Shown here: positions 51,218-60,781 of the stretch, piece by piece
Position numbering within the stretch: position 1 is the stretch's first letter
How the letters are laid out: each line of letters opens with the position of its first letter
Assembly: GCA_041392125.1 (NCBI GenBank)
Contig: JAWKMR010000006.1
Location: 183,995 to 247,994, forward strand
Length of the DNA stretch: 64,000 bases
DNA from: Halomarinibacterium sp041392125
GTDB lineage: Bacteria; Bacteroidota; Bacteroidia; Flavobacteriales; Flavobacteriaceae
Direction: 5' to 3'
The notes under the pieces: model-generated
The model's database searches: none
Told to the model about the DNA's origin: nothing
What the model saw: only the letters and a program-made list of their open reading frames with translations
Translations under genes and position numbers: made by a program

Positions 51218-52156
51218 ATGAGCCAAATTACCAATACCCTTTTAATGATTCGCCCGGTAGCTTTTAGAATGAATGAAGAAACCGCCGTTAACAATTATTT
51301 TCAAGAAGATTTAGATATTAAAAATTCAGAAATCAACAAAAAAGCACAAGTGGAGTTTGATGCGTTTGTTGAAAAGCTTAGGGCTGCGGGTGTCAATGTT
51401 ATTGTGGAGAATGACGATTTGCTATTGGATACGCCCGATTCTATTTTTCCGAATAATTGGGTGAGCTTCCACAGTAACGGGATTGTAGCATTGTACCCCA
51501 TGTTTGCTGAAAACAGACGTCGTGAGCGAAGGGAAGAAATTATGGATCGATTGGAAGCCGAAGGATTCCTCATAGAAGGGTTTATGGATTATACTTCTGC
51601 TGAAGAGGAAAACATTTTCTTAGAGGGAACGGGAAGTATTCTCATGGATCGGGTTAACGGAAAAGCTTATTGTGCCTTGTCTCCTCGAGCCGATGAAGAG
51701 CTTTTTATTGAATTTTGCGAAGATTTTGAATGTGATCCTGTTGTTTTTACTGCCTATCAAACCGTGGAAGGGCAACGATTACCTATTTATCACACCAATG
51801 TTATGATGTGTCTTGGTGAAGAATTTTGTGTGATTTGTCTGGATAGTATTGATGATGCCGCTGAGCGAAAAGAAGTGGTAAAACAACTACGTGAAAGCAA
51901 GAAAGAAATTATCAAAATTACAGAAGCGCAGATGCATCAATTTGCCGGAAATATGCTTCAGGTTTTAGGAGAAAACAATCAGCGGTATTTGGTTATGAGT
52001 GCTGCAGCGCATAAAAGCCTTACTCCCGAACAAGTTACTGCTCTCCAAAAATATGGCCCCATTATTAGTAGCGATTTGGAGACTATTGAAACCTGTGGAG
52101 GAGGAAGTGCCCGTTGTATGATGGCAGAGGTTTTCTTACCAAAAGCCGAAGATTAG
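51218..52156 (+). CDS. ctlX: Citrulline hydrolase CtlX (amidinotransferase fold)
   Basis: 312 residues, GME fold. Elements: MIRPVAFRMNEETAVNNYF at the start, TPDSIFPNNWVSFHSNG, LEGTGSILMDRVNGKAYCALSPRADE, the His in PIYHTNVMM and the nucleophile Cys in TCGGGSARCMMAEVFLP. CtlX is known as a citrulline ureidase in Francisella; the catabolic role here is by homology. It precedes argS on the same strand and is separated from the second GME-fold gene (46409) by the inserted minus-strand block. Confidence 0.9.
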   Translation: MSQITNTLLMIRPVAFRMNEETAVNNYFQEDLDIKNSEINKKAQVEFDAFVEKLRAAGVNVIVENDDLLLDTPDSIFPNNWVSFHSNGIVALYPMFAENRRRERREEIMDRLEAEGFLIEGFMDYTSAEEENIFLEGTGSILMDRVNGKAYCALSPRADEELFIEFCEDFECDPVVFTAYQTVEGQRLPIYHTNVMMCLGEEFCVICLDSIDDAAERKEVVKQLRESKKEIIKITEAQMHQFAGNMLQVLGENNQRYLVMSAAAHKSLTPEQVTALQKYGPIISSDLETIETCGGGSARCMMAEVFLPKAED

Positions 52157-52181
52157 AAACTAAAAACCCTTTAAAAGTTTG

Positions 52182-52189
52182 TATCTTTG
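52182..52189 (+). promoter_or_regulatory. -7 element of argS
   Basis: Exact TATCTTTG, 20 bases before the ATG at 52210. It rules against the earlier in-frame starts inside ctlX. Confidence 0.6.
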
Positions 52190-52209
52190 CCCCTTCAAAA
52201 ATTGGGATC

Positions 52210-53994
52210 ATGACCTTACAGGAAATACTTTCTGAAAAAATTAAAATAGCCATTAAAAATCTTTATGGGGCTACATTAGAAACGGTAGAATTTCAAGCGA
52301 CACGTAAAGATTTTGAAGGGGATATTACTGTGGTGGTTTTCCCAATGTTACGCACCATTAAAGGAAATCCTGTGCAAATAGGGGAGGCTATTGGTGCTTA
52401 TTTGGTAGAAAATGTAGCCGAAGTTTCCAAGTACAATGTAGTGCAAGGTTTTTTGAACCTAGTATTAAGTGATGCCTATTATCTCCATTTTTTTCAATCC
52501 GTTACCGATTTTTCTAACTTCGGAATCGCACCCCAAGGAACAGAAGCTACCATGGTCGAATACTCTTCGCCCAATACTAACAAGCCCTTGCATTTAGGAC
52601 ATATTCGAAATAATTTATTAGGCTATTCTGTGGCCGAAATTTTAAAAGCTTCCGGAAAAAAAGTGTACAAAACCCAAATCATAAATGATCGGGGTATCCA
52701 TATTTGTAAAAGTATGTTGGCTTGGAAAAAATATGGTAATGGAGAAACACCGGAATCCTCCGGATTGAAAGGGGATAAATTGGTGGGGAATTACTATGTA
52801 AAATTTGATAAAGAATATAAAAAGGAAATAGAAGCCTTAGTAGCCAAAGGTACATCTGAAGAGGAAGCAAAAGCGCAAGCAACTTCTATCCTTGAAGCCC
52901 AAGAAATGCTCCGAAAATGGGAAGCTGGTGATTCCGAAACGATTGCTCTTTGGAAGAAAATGAATGGTTGGGTGTATGACGGTTTTGGGGAAACGTATAA
53001 AAAATTAGGGGTCAATTTTGACAGCTACTATTACGAAAGCAATACCTACCTTTTAGGGAAAGAAGCTGTTAAAGTAGGATTGGATAAAAAGGTATTTATT
53101 CAAGACCCAGACGGATCGGTTTGGTGTGATTTAACGGACGAAGGACTAGATCGAAAAATTGTTATGCGAAGCGACGGTACGGCAGTATATATGACGCAGG
53201 ATATTGGTACCGCCATACAGCGAGTAAAAGATTATCCGGATGTAAACGGAATGATTTACACCGTGGGTAACGAGCAAGATTACCACTTTAAAGTACTTTT
53301 TCTTATTTTAAAGAAACTAGGTTACCGCTGGGCAGAAAACCTCTACCACTTAAGTTATGGAATGGTAGATTTACCTTCGGGCAAAATGAAAAGTAGAGAA
53401 GGAACGGTAGTAGATGCCGACGATTTGGTAGATGAGATGGTAGAAACTGCACGAACTATTTCAGAAGAACTGGGTAAAATAGATGATCTCTCTGAAACCG
53501 AGAAAAATCAGTTGTACAAAACCATTGGATTAGGTGCTTTAAAATATTATATACTGAAAGTGGATCCCAAAAAGCGCATCCTTTTCGATCCAAAAGAAAG
53601 TGTCGATTTTCAAGGAAATACAGGGCCTTTTATACAATATACCTATGCTCGTATTCAATCTATTTTAAGGAAGGCAAATGAGTTAAACTCTAACTTTAAT
53701 AATTTCAATGTGACAAGTTTATTGTTAGAAGATAAAGAAAAGGAATTGTTGAAACAACTTCAGTTATTTCCCGAAAAAGTACAAGAAGCAGCTATAAATT
53801 ACAGTCCTGCCTTACTTGCTAACTATACCTATGATTTGGTGAAATTGTACAATTCTTTCTTTCAGAATATCTCCATTTTTGGAGCCGCTACCGAAGCAGA
53901 AAAGAATTTTAGAATCGCGCTGTCAAAAGCCGTGGGAGAAGTTATAAAAACAGCTTTTTCACTGTTAGGTATTGGAGTTCCGGAACGTATGTAA
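52210..53994 (+). CDS. argS: Arginyl-tRNA synthetase
   Basis: 594-residue class I synthetase that charges tRNA-Arg. The HIGH signature is in NKPLHLGHIRNN, and the KMSKS counterpart is SGKMKSREGTVV. The N-terminal additional domain (QEILSEKIKIAIKNL) and the C-terminal DALR anticodon domain (YTYARIQSILRKA; FSLLGIGVPERM) are complete. The frame is open to 52114 inside ctlX; the ATG at 52210 lies after the promoter. It abuts the convergent response regulator with no gap. Confidence 0.97.
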   Translation: MTLQEILSEKIKIAIKNLYGATLETVEFQATRKDFEGDITVVVFPMLRTIKGNPVQIGEAIGAYLVENVAEVSKYNVVQGFLNLVLSDAYYLHFFQSVTDFSNFGIAPQGTEATMVEYSSPNTNKPLHLGHIRNNLLGYSVAEILKASGKKVYKTQIINDRGIHICKSMLAWKKYGNGETPESSGLKGDKLVGNYYVKFDKEYKKEIEALVAKGTSEEEAKAQATSILEAQEMLRKWEAGDSETIALWKKMNGWVYDGFGETYKKLGVNFDSYYYESNTYLLGKEAVKVGLDKKVFIQDPDGSVWCDLTDEGLDRKIVMRSDGTAVYMTQDIGTAIQRVKDYPDVNGMIYTVGNEQDYHFKVLFLILKKLGYRWAENLYHLSYGMVDLPSGKMKSREGTVVDADDLVDEMVETARTISEELGKIDDLSETEKNQLYKTIGLGALKYYILKVDPKKRILFDPKESVDFQGNTGPFIQYTYARIQSILRKANELNSNFNNFNVTSLLLEDKEKELLKQLQLFPEKVQEAAINYSPALLANYTYDLVKLYNSFFQNISIFGAATEAEKNFRIALSKAVGEVIKTAFSLLGIGVPERM

Positions 53995-54636
53995 CTATTT
54001 GTGAAGTTCGTATTCTAAAGCGATACGTACCAATCCGGCGGTATTTCGAGCACCTGTTTTAATGAGCATATTGCGCCGATGTGTTTCTACGGTGCCAAAA
54101 CTAATAAATAGTTTTTCGGCAATTTCTTGGGTGGTATATTCTTCCAGAATTAATTCCAGAATTTCTTTTTCGCGTCTCGAAAGACTGGGAAACGGACTTT
54201 GAGTCGCTTGCTGTGAAGATTTGGAAACACTATTCACAATAATTTCGTTTACAGTTTCATCCAGATAGGTTTTGCCTTGATATACTTCTTTAATGGCTTC
54301 AATTACCTCATCTTGTCCGGCATTTTTTAAGACATATCCTTTAGCGCCATTAGAAAGCATAAGCTTAATTAAACTACTTTCTTTATGCATGGAAATGGCA
54401 ATAATTTTAAGTTGTGGTTGAATTTTAAGCATCTCTTTACAGGCATCAATACCATTTATTCCCGGCATATTGATATCGAGTAATACTACATCAGGTGTTA
54501 TTTCATTAATTAATTTAACCCCTTCTTCACCACTTAAAGCACTTCCAATTACTTCAATTTCGGCTTGATTTTGAAGTAGTAAAGACATCCCGTCAATAAC
54601 CATTTTATGGTCATCTACAATAACCACTTTTATCAT
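53995..54636 (-). CDS. NarL/FixJ-type response regulator
   Basis: 213 residues. Receiver domain 1 to about 120 with the acidic pocket VDDH and phospho-acceptor Asp54 (VVLLDINMPG), the conserved Lys in YVLKNAG, and a LuxR-type helix-turn-helix at the C-terminus (LSRREKEILELILEEYTTQEIAEKLFISFGTVETHRRNML). It is the partner of the histidine kinase immediately upstream (4-base ATGA overlap). Targets are unknown; direct repeats at 58187-58224 are candidates. Confidence 0.93.
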   Translation of the reverse strand: MIKVVIVDDHKMVIDGMSLLLQNQAEIEVIGSALSGEEGVKLINEITPDVVLLDINMPGINGIDACKEMLKIQPQLKIIAISMHKESSLIKLMLSNGAKGYVLKNAGQDEVIEAIKEVYQGKTYLDETVNEIIVNSVSKSSQQATQSPFPSLSRREKEILELILEEYTTQEIAEKLFISFGTVETHRRNMLIKTGARNTAGLVRIALEYELHK

Positions 54637-56594
54637 GAGACGGGAATATTAATAGTTATAGAAGTTCCTTTACCGGGTTGGCTATCCCAAGAAATAGTTC
54701 CGTCCAGATATTGTACCCGACTGTTTATGCTTTTAAGGCCTAAGCCGCCTTTCTCAATAGCTTTTTCATAATCAAATCCATTACCGTCATCTTCAATAAT
54801 TAGTGTAAGTTCGTTTTTATACCCTATAAGTTGCATGAGAATGGTTTTTGCCTGAGCGTGTTTCCGAATGTTTGAAATAATCTCCTGCAGTAGCCTATAA
54901 ATCATGACTTCTTTGGTTGAATCTGCATTTTTGGGAAGATTACTTATTTCTAAGGTAGTAGTATATCCTTCCTCCCGAAGACTTTCTGCAATATCCTCAA
55001 TAGCCCCTTGTAGCCCCGAAATACTAAGTGCATGAGGCATCATATTGTGTGAAATTCGACGTACTTCAATGCAGGCTTCGTCAATAAGATTATTTGTTTT
55101 TTCGGTGATGTTTAGTTTTTCCAGTTGCTCAATTTCTTTCTGAATGGTGGTGAAATGAGCCTTAACGGTACTTAGCAATCCACCTAGACTATCGTGCAAA
55201 TCTTTGGCAATTCGTAGTCGCTCGGCTTCTTGTCCTTCAATCATACTGTTTAATGCAAGAAGTTTATTTTTTTGCTGAAGTTCTGTAATTTCCTGATTTT
55301 GAATGGCTAATTTTTGAGCAGCAATCGTTTTTTGATCTTTTAATCTTTTCTGAAAGAAAATAAACGATACTAAAAGTAGTACTCCCAAGCCTACAAGGCC
55401 ATAAAGAATTTGATTTTTTTGTCTGGATTCTTTTTCGATAGTAAAGTTTTGTTCCAAAATTTTTCGCTCTTTTTTTTCAGTATCAAATTTCACTTCCAAT
55501 TCGGCAATATTTCGTTGCATTCTTTCAGAACTGATACTATCCTTAACTTGAACTTCCATCATTTTGTATTGATAGGCGTTGAGGTAGTTTCTGGCTTCCA
55601 GTTGGATGGAAGCCATTTTTGAGAGAACTTCAAGCTTTACCTGAGGTTTATTAACTGTTTCCAGTTTATTAAGCGCATTTTCAAGAAAGGGGATGGCCAA
55701 TTGCGGTTGCTTCATTTTAGAATAGGTTTCGGCCAGTGCAATAGTAGTATAGCTTTGAGAATTGATACTATTTAGGCTATCGCTTATTCGAATGGCTTCC
55801 TTAAGGCGGGGAATATTAGATGGGTCGGCTCTCTTTTCGAAGATATTTTTAATAGGCATATGTCCTGCCGGGGTATTGGGGAGAGCATCTTCATAGAGTT
55901 CGGAGAGAACTTCGGTGTATTTAGCCAGTTCTGCGGGCTCGTCTATTTGAGAGAAATAATCTACCAAAATGTACAATGCAAATCGTTTACGGGAACTATT
56001 TTCATAGTCTTTAATAGCATCGTACATTTTTCGGTAATACATCTTAGCAGCTTCATCCTCCTTAAGTAATCCTTGTAAGAGTGCTTTATTGTAATATACA
56101 TTCCATAAATAATCTCTTTGATCAGGTTTTTCAGCAATTTGTTCAGCAAGATTTAAATGATACAGTGATTTGTCGAGTTTATTTTGATACAAATAAGTAT
56201 TTCCAATACTGGTGTGGTATTCCATAATAGCCGTTTCGTCTTTTAACTTTTCGGCAAGTGCTAATCCTTTAAATCTAATTTCTAAAGCATCATCGGTATT
56301 ACCTAATTGTGAAAGACGCTGACTATATTTACTATAGATAACCATTTTTCCTAAATCGGTACTATCCTTGGCAAGGGTATAGTCAAACAAGGACTGGGAA
56401 TTTGTTTGGTCTTTTAAAATAATATCATTTATATACGAATAGGCATCCTTTTTCTCTTCGTAAGGTTTATTATTTATGGTTTCAAGAACACTGTCTATAC
56501 GTTTTTTTGTAGTTTCTTGAGAAAACAACAATTGCGGGATGGATATCCATACCGCAATAAAAAAAATGGTTTGTTGTATTATACTAAAATTCAT
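54633..56594 (-). CDS. TPR-containing sensor histidine kinase (HisKA_3 type)
   Basis: 653 residues. A signal peptide (to about 25) leads to a periplasmic sensor region of TPR-like helices (about 85-350), a coiled segment, one transmembrane helix (about 396-416) and a HisKA_3/HATPase module. The phospho-acceptor is His467 in RIAKDLHDSLGGLLS; the N box is in EIISNIRKHAQA, with DDGNGFD and GGLGLKSINSRV following. It pairs with the NarL-type regulator. A TATCTTTT box lies exactly 4 bases before the ATG, so a leaderless start is possible. It lies 42 bases after the small secreted protein genes. Confidence 0.92.
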   Translation of the reverse strand: MNFSIIQQTIFFIAVWISIPQLLFSQETTKKRIDSVLETINNKPYEEKKDAYSYINDIILKDQTNSQSLFDYTLAKDSTDLGKMVIYSKYSQRLSQLGNTDDALEIRFKGLALAEKLKDETAIMEYHTSIGNTYLYQNKLDKSLYHLNLAEQIAEKPDQRDYLWNVYYNKALLQGLLKEDEAAKMYYRKMYDAIKDYENSSRKRFALYILVDYFSQIDEPAELAKYTEVLSELYEDALPNTPAGHMPIKNIFEKRADPSNIPRLKEAIRISDSLNSINSQSYTTIALAETYSKMKQPQLAIPFLENALNKLETVNKPQVKLEVLSKMASIQLEARNYLNAYQYKMMEVQVKDSISSERMQRNIAELEVKFDTEKKERKILEQNFTIEKESRQKNQILYGLVGLGVLLLVSFIFFQKRLKDQKTIAAQKLAIQNQEITELQQKNKLLALNSMIEGQEAERLRIAKDLHDSLGGLLSTVKAHFTTIQKEIEQLEKLNITEKTNNLIDEACIEVRRISHNMMPHALSISGLQGAIEDIAESLREEGYTTTLEISNLPKNADSTKEVMIYRLLQEIISNIRKHAQAKTILMQLIGYKNELTLIIEDDGNGFDYEKAIEKGGLGLKSINSRVQYLDGTISWDSQPGKGTSITINIPVS

Positions 56595-56636
56595 TCACAA
56601 AAGATATAATTTTTTATCGATTACAGAACAATTAAA

Positions 56637-57173
56637 TTAACGTGTTTTGGTATCTATAATGAGTGTAAACTCGCCTTCTTCAATACCATCGGCCCCTGTA
56701 ACTCCAATGACCATGCGGTAAGGATTATTTAAAGCAACCAAATTGCTCACTTTTCTGGTATGGTCTTGCGGAGCTCTTCCTTTAAAGTTGCGTTCTTGCT
56801 TGTGGTCTGCTTCACAACGAATACAACTTGGCAGGTTTGGAACCAAATCATTGCTGTTAACACCAATTTCATAGGCATACACACTAAAATTTGCATTGGG
56901 ATCTTTAGGAACAACCGTCACGGTAATTTCACTATACTTTGGAATAATTCCTGTAAAAAATAAATGCTTTCCCGTAAATTTACTTTTCTGTGTTTCGGGA
57001 AAACATGCATTGCTACTATTCCAAGCCCAAGACAAATCGTCTAAAAAAATACCTTCTGAAAGGTTTCCCGAATAAGCTACTTGCTGGTTAGGAACAGGTT
57101 CTACTGCGTATACTTGTGCTTGTGAAAACATTTGAAGTGGTAATAACAGTACTATAAAAAGGAATATTTTCAT
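56637..57173 (-). CDS. Small secreted protein of unknown function (178 residues)
   Basis: Signal peptide of about 18 residues, then a beta-rich domain: LFFTGIIPKYSEITVTVVPKDPNANFSVYAYEIGVNS, ending NPYRMVIGVTGADGIEEGEFTLIID. The layout resembles a bacterial pre-peptidase/jelly-roll domain, but I cannot name the family. A CIRCEAD pair of Cys is present. It lies 6 bases after the 57180 gene and 42 before the kinase, so it is probably co-transcribed with both. Confidence 0.72.
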   Translation of the reverse strand: MKIFLFIVLLLPLQMFSQAQVYAVEPVPNQQVAYSGNLSEGIFLDDLSWAWNSSNACFPETQKSKFTGKHLFFTGIIPKYSEITVTVVPKDPNANFSVYAYEIGVNSNDLVPNLPSCIRCEADHKQERNFKGRAPQDHTRKVSNLVALNNPYRMVIGVTGADGIEEGEFTLIIDTKTR

Positions 57174-57179
57174 AGTAAT

Positions 57180-57731
57180 TTACTTCTTTTTGCCGTTGAT
57201 TCGGTACTTAAACTTATTTCCTACAGAAAGGTTTTTCATGGCAATAATGATGCTTTTTCCTCGTACATTATTGAGCGTAAATTTTTTCACCTTTCCATTG
57301 TTTTCATTAGGAAATTCATACGATGCTTTTTGTGTGGTAACTCCATCTTTACCCTGTACACAGATTACAACCCCTGTTTTGGCTTTTCCATCGTATTTAT
57401 TAATAGTAATTTCCACAGTATCATCAAAAGAAGGGTGAGAAACAAAGGTTCTCATGGTTTGTCCTAAGATAGTCCCTTCTTCATTACCGCCATCCAATTC
57501 TAAAAATCTTGGACCTATGGTGGCACTGGAGTTTGCCGCAATGGCATTCCATCCGTTCTTTATCAGTCGTACTTCATTTTTAAAAGGAACAAGACTAATA
57601 TTGGGCTGCCAAGGACCCCAAGAATCCCACATATCTTGAGCAAGATTGCTACCCTGATTACAGTTTTGTGCTTCTAATTGAGAACCAAAAGCAAAAACTA
57701 CAAATGCTAGTAAAAAGATTACTTTTTTCAT
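57180..57731 (-). CDS. Small secreted protein of unknown function (183 residues)
   Basis: Signal peptide of about 21 residues, a Trp-rich N-terminal segment (AQDMWDSWGPWQPNISLVPF), then a beta-rich region (EITINKYDGKAKTGVVICVQGKD) and a very basic end (FKYRINGKKK). No known domain is recognised. It lies between the 57753 and 56637 genes with 21- and 6-base gaps. Confidence 0.72.
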   Translation of the reverse strand: MKKVIFLLAFVVFAFGSQLEAQNCNQGSNLAQDMWDSWGPWQPNISLVPFKNEVRLIKNGWNAIAANSSATIGPRFLELDGGNEEGTILGQTMRTFVSHPSFDDTVEITINKYDGKAKTGVVICVQGKDGVTTQKASYEFPNENNGKVKKFTLNNVRGKSIIIAMKNLSVGNKFKYRINGKKK

Positions 57732-57752
57732 ATTGATAAATTTTATTGATTA

Positions 57753-58130
57753 TTATTCGTCTTCGTGCACACGTTCCATTTGAAGGATATACATTTTGAA
57801 GCGCCCTTGCAATGCTTCAGGAGTATTCCCGGGGAACTTTTTTGTGGCTTTTGCAATAGCTTCAACAGGTAATGCCTTGCCGCCTTCTCCTTTACTAATA
57901 GAGGCCTCCCAATTTAACATAGCGGTTTTAAATTCTTTTGGAGAAGATGTTTTGGCTGGATCGTTTAAGGATACTACAGCAAGTGTTTTTTCCTTAAAAC
58001 TTTCATTAACATGGGGATGTTGCTGAAAAAAAGAGACTACTTTTTCTGAAGTGCTTTTTTGAGTTTGTGCCGTTATACCGGGAAAGGTAAATAAACACAA
58101 AAATAATGTTAAGATTGTGAAGGTTTTCAT
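57753..58130 (-). CDS. Small secreted protein of unknown function (125 residues)
   Basis: Signal peptide of about 20 residues, then a mostly helical, Lys/Glu-rich chain (TSEKVVSFFQQHPHVNESFKEK; EAIAKATKKFPGNTPEALQGRFKMYILQMERVHEDE). No family recognised. It is the first gene of the group that runs into the two-component pair. A direct repeat (58187-58197 and 58214-58224) lies upstream. Confidence 0.7.
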   Translation of the reverse strand: MKTFTILTLFLCLFTFPGITAQTQKSTSEKVVSFFQQHPHVNESFKEKTLAVVSLNDPAKTSSPKEFKTAMLNWEASISKGEGGKALPVEAIAKATKKFPGNTPEALQGRFKMYILQMERVHEDE

Positions 58131-58186
58131 GTGGATATGGTTTTAAATGATAAACTAAACTATTGATAATACTAAGATTAGCTATC

Positions 58187-58224
58187 TATGAAAACCCATA
58201 GAGAAAAAAAATATATGAAAACCC
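58187..58224. repeat. Direct repeats upstream of the secreted-protein/two-component group
   Basis: TATGAAAACCC at 58187-58197 and again at 58214-58224, 27 bases apart. The first copy is also within a dyad, TCTATG - AAAACC - CATAGA. It lies in the 104-base gap between the TonB receptor stop and the first secreted-protein gene. Confidence 0.45.
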
Positions 58225-58234
58225 TTAAGGAGAA

Positions 58235-60781
58235 TTAAAAGAGAACTTGAACCGAAAAATTAGGAGTGAAACCCAAAGAATGCTCTTCAATTTGATTGAT
58301 TTCTGAATTGATGTCGGTTTCATCATTAATAGAATATCTTCGATTTAAAATATTTTCTTGATTGGTTAAATTGAGCAAGGCAAGGTTAAATTTTGCATCT
58401 ACTTTTTCTGAAATTTCCCAAAGATATTCTACCGAAAAATCCAATCTAAGATAGTCTGGTAAACGTTCTTCGTTAGGGTTGTTATAGATAATGGTAAGGA
58501 TTCCATCATTAAAAATAAAAGGCTCTTCCGAGGGCAAAGTATAGGGTTTCCCGGTTCTCCAGTTAACACCTGTGGCAAATTTAAGATTGTTTATTTGGTA
58601 GGTTCCCGCAAGGGTAACAATATGAGTTATATCTACATTATTAGAAAACTCCATAGGAATAAAGTCCTCGAAGCTGTAATCATTTTTACTATATCCATAG
58701 CTTACCCACCCACTTATATGCTGCCACTTTTTATTAATAAGTAGCTCAACTCCTTTTACCTTATAATTTCCTACACTATTTGAAAACTGAAATTGATTTT
58801 GAAACCCTTGACTTTTACTGGTAATTCCGATTACTTCTTTGTAAAACCCTTCAACATTAACAAACCAACCACTTTTATTATAGAGAAAACCTAAAGATCC
58901 CTGCTTGCTTTTTTTGATGGGAACGCTTTCATCATTGCTTAACACCCATCTGCGTTTTTCAACTCCCAGAAAATCACTTTGTAAATCAATACGCTGGGTA
59001 ATGGTTTGATTTTTAAATTCCCCTGCCAGTTCAAAAGCAAAGTTATCTATAATTTCTTGATAAAGATGTAATCTGGGTTCAATAAGGATTTTGTTAAATT
59101 TTTCGAAATAGTTGCCGCGAATTCCGCCATTAATTCGAGTTTTTTTACTCGATGAAGCATATAAAATATTCCCATACACAATATGGGAACGAAGTACATT
59201 TTTTTCAAAATCCCTGAAACGAGGAAGATTAATATCTTGTGTGTTGGCAATACCCACTTCTGAAAAATGATAGCCCGAGTGTAGTTGTAGTTTATCTGAA
59301 AATTGTAAGCGGGTATTAAGTTTGGCGCTTAAATCCAACACTTCATTTTCCTGATTTATTTCCTGTGTAGTTAATATATCTTGTTTCTCAGCCAATAATA
59401 GGTAATGCGAAACACTAGCAGAAGCATGGGTAATAAATCGATTACTCCATTGCCGTTCCCAAGAAACACCGCCCACCTCACTTTTTTGTTTTAAGGTACT
59501 TGTTTCTTGAACATCAGAAAGCCTCTCGGTATATTCAAAATGATTTTCCAGAGCCAGAAAATTAAGTCGAATTTTATCTTTTGAAGTAGCGTCCCATAAA
59601 ATTTTACCACCTACGTCAAAAAAGTGGAAAAACTCCTTGGTTTGAAGATTAGAAACTAGGTCGGGGTTAGTAAGGTTGGTAATTTCTGTTTCTTGAAAAA
59701 TACGATTTGAAAAACTATTATAAATAGGTGTTTTAACAAGTTCGCTAATAGAAGATCTACCTGCTATTTGAAAGCCTAAATTTTTAGAAATGGGTGTTTC
59801 CAAAAAAGCATTGGCATTAATAAGGTTGGTTCCGATACCTCCTTTAAATTTTTTGGAAACGGTATTGCTAGAAGCCATATCGATAACCCCAGAAACACTT
59901 TCTCCAAATTGTGAAGGCGTACCATTTTTATAGACCGAAACCTCTTTGGTAAGGTTAGGATTAAATGCTGATATTAACCCAAAAAAATGCCCTGTTTGAT
60001 ACATGCGCACTCCCTCCCAAAGAATTAAATTTTCATCGTTGGTACCTCCTCTTATGTTAATGGTCGAAATCGTTTCATTACTGCTTTCTATTCCGGGTAA
60101 AGCCTGTACCATTTGTAATACATCATTTTCGGTCTGTCCGGGTAAAAGCCCGAAATTTTGTGTGCGTAAACTCGTAGATCCATTTACATTTTTATTGATA
60201 CCGCGAACCAAGACATTACTAATAAGCACTTCATTTAATTTTGAAATGGTAGGAGCGATAAAAATTTCAGGGCAATTTGAGGCGATATTTGAACTATCAA
60301 TCGTAAGAGTCTCATACCCCAAAAAACGAATGTAAATTATTTCTGAAATAAAACGGTTGGGGATGTAAAAAATACCGTTTTGGTCTGTAATTGTTGCGTA
60401 TGTATTTGTGCCAACTACAACCGAAGCACTTTCCAAAGGGAGTCCGGTGCTGGAATCAATTAATTTTCCGCAATAGTTGGATACGACAACTTCTTTTTTA
60501 GAAATAGAATAATACCGATTATTAATTTTTAAAAACTGAAATGAAGTAGTAGCGTTGAGCTTTTGTAAACTCTCGTTTAAAGATGCGCCAGCAGTAAGTA
60601 CTTCTGCTTCAACTCCCTCTAGTTCTTGTGCTACATACGAAAACTTTACCTCGTGCTTTGCTTCTAATTCCTTTACAATTTCTAATAAAGGTTGCATTTC
60701 CTGAGCAACCAAAAAGGTTTGGAATAAAAACAAAAAGAGGTACCCTAAAATAGTTTGTTGTTTAGTTACTGTTCTTCGCAT
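58235..60781 (-). CDS. TonB-dependent receptor with STN signalling domain
   Basis: 848-residue outer-membrane receptor. After the signal peptide an STN domain (LLEIVKELEAKHEVKFSYVAQELEG, about 32-95) links the receptor to FecR. A carboxypeptidase-like domain follows (YCGKLIDSSTGLPLESASVVVG), then the plug (NDVLQMVQALPGIESSNETISTINIRGGTNDENLILWEGVRMY) and barrel ending in Phe (FSVQVLF). The ligand is unknown. It overlaps fecR by 20 bases, forming the classic sigma-FecR-receptor order. Confidence 0.93.
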   Translation of the reverse strand: MRRTVTKQQTILGYLFLFLFQTFLVAQEMQPLLEIVKELEAKHEVKFSYVAQELEGVEAEVLTAGASLNESLQKLNATTSFQFLKINNRYYSISKKEVVVSNYCGKLIDSSTGLPLESASVVVGTNTYATITDQNGIFYIPNRFISEIIYIRFLGYETLTIDSSNIASNCPEIFIAPTISKLNEVLISNVLVRGINKNVNGSTSLRTQNFGLLPGQTENDVLQMVQALPGIESSNETISTINIRGGTNDENLILWEGVRMYQTGHFFGLISAFNPNLTKEVSVYKNGTPSQFGESVSGVIDMASSNTVSKKFKGGIGTNLINANAFLETPISKNLGFQIAGRSSISELVKTPIYNSFSNRIFQETEITNLTNPDLVSNLQTKEFFHFFDVGGKILWDATSKDKIRLNFLALENHFEYTERLSDVQETSTLKQKSEVGGVSWERQWSNRFITHASASVSHYLLLAEKQDILTTQEINQENEVLDLSAKLNTRLQFSDKLQLHSGYHFSEVGIANTQDINLPRFRDFEKNVLRSHIVYGNILYASSSKKTRINGGIRGNYFEKFNKILIEPRLHLYQEIIDNFAFELAGEFKNQTITQRIDLQSDFLGVEKRRWVLSNDESVPIKKSKQGSLGFLYNKSGWFVNVEGFYKEVIGITSKSQGFQNQFQFSNSVGNYKVKGVELLINKKWQHISGWVSYGYSKNDYSFEDFIPMEFSNNVDITHIVTLAGTYQINNLKFATGVNWRTGKPYTLPSEEPFIFNDGILTIIYNNPNEERLPDYLRLDFSVEYLWEISEKVDAKFNLALLNLTNQENILNRRYSINDETDINSEINQIEEHSLGFTPNFSVQVLF

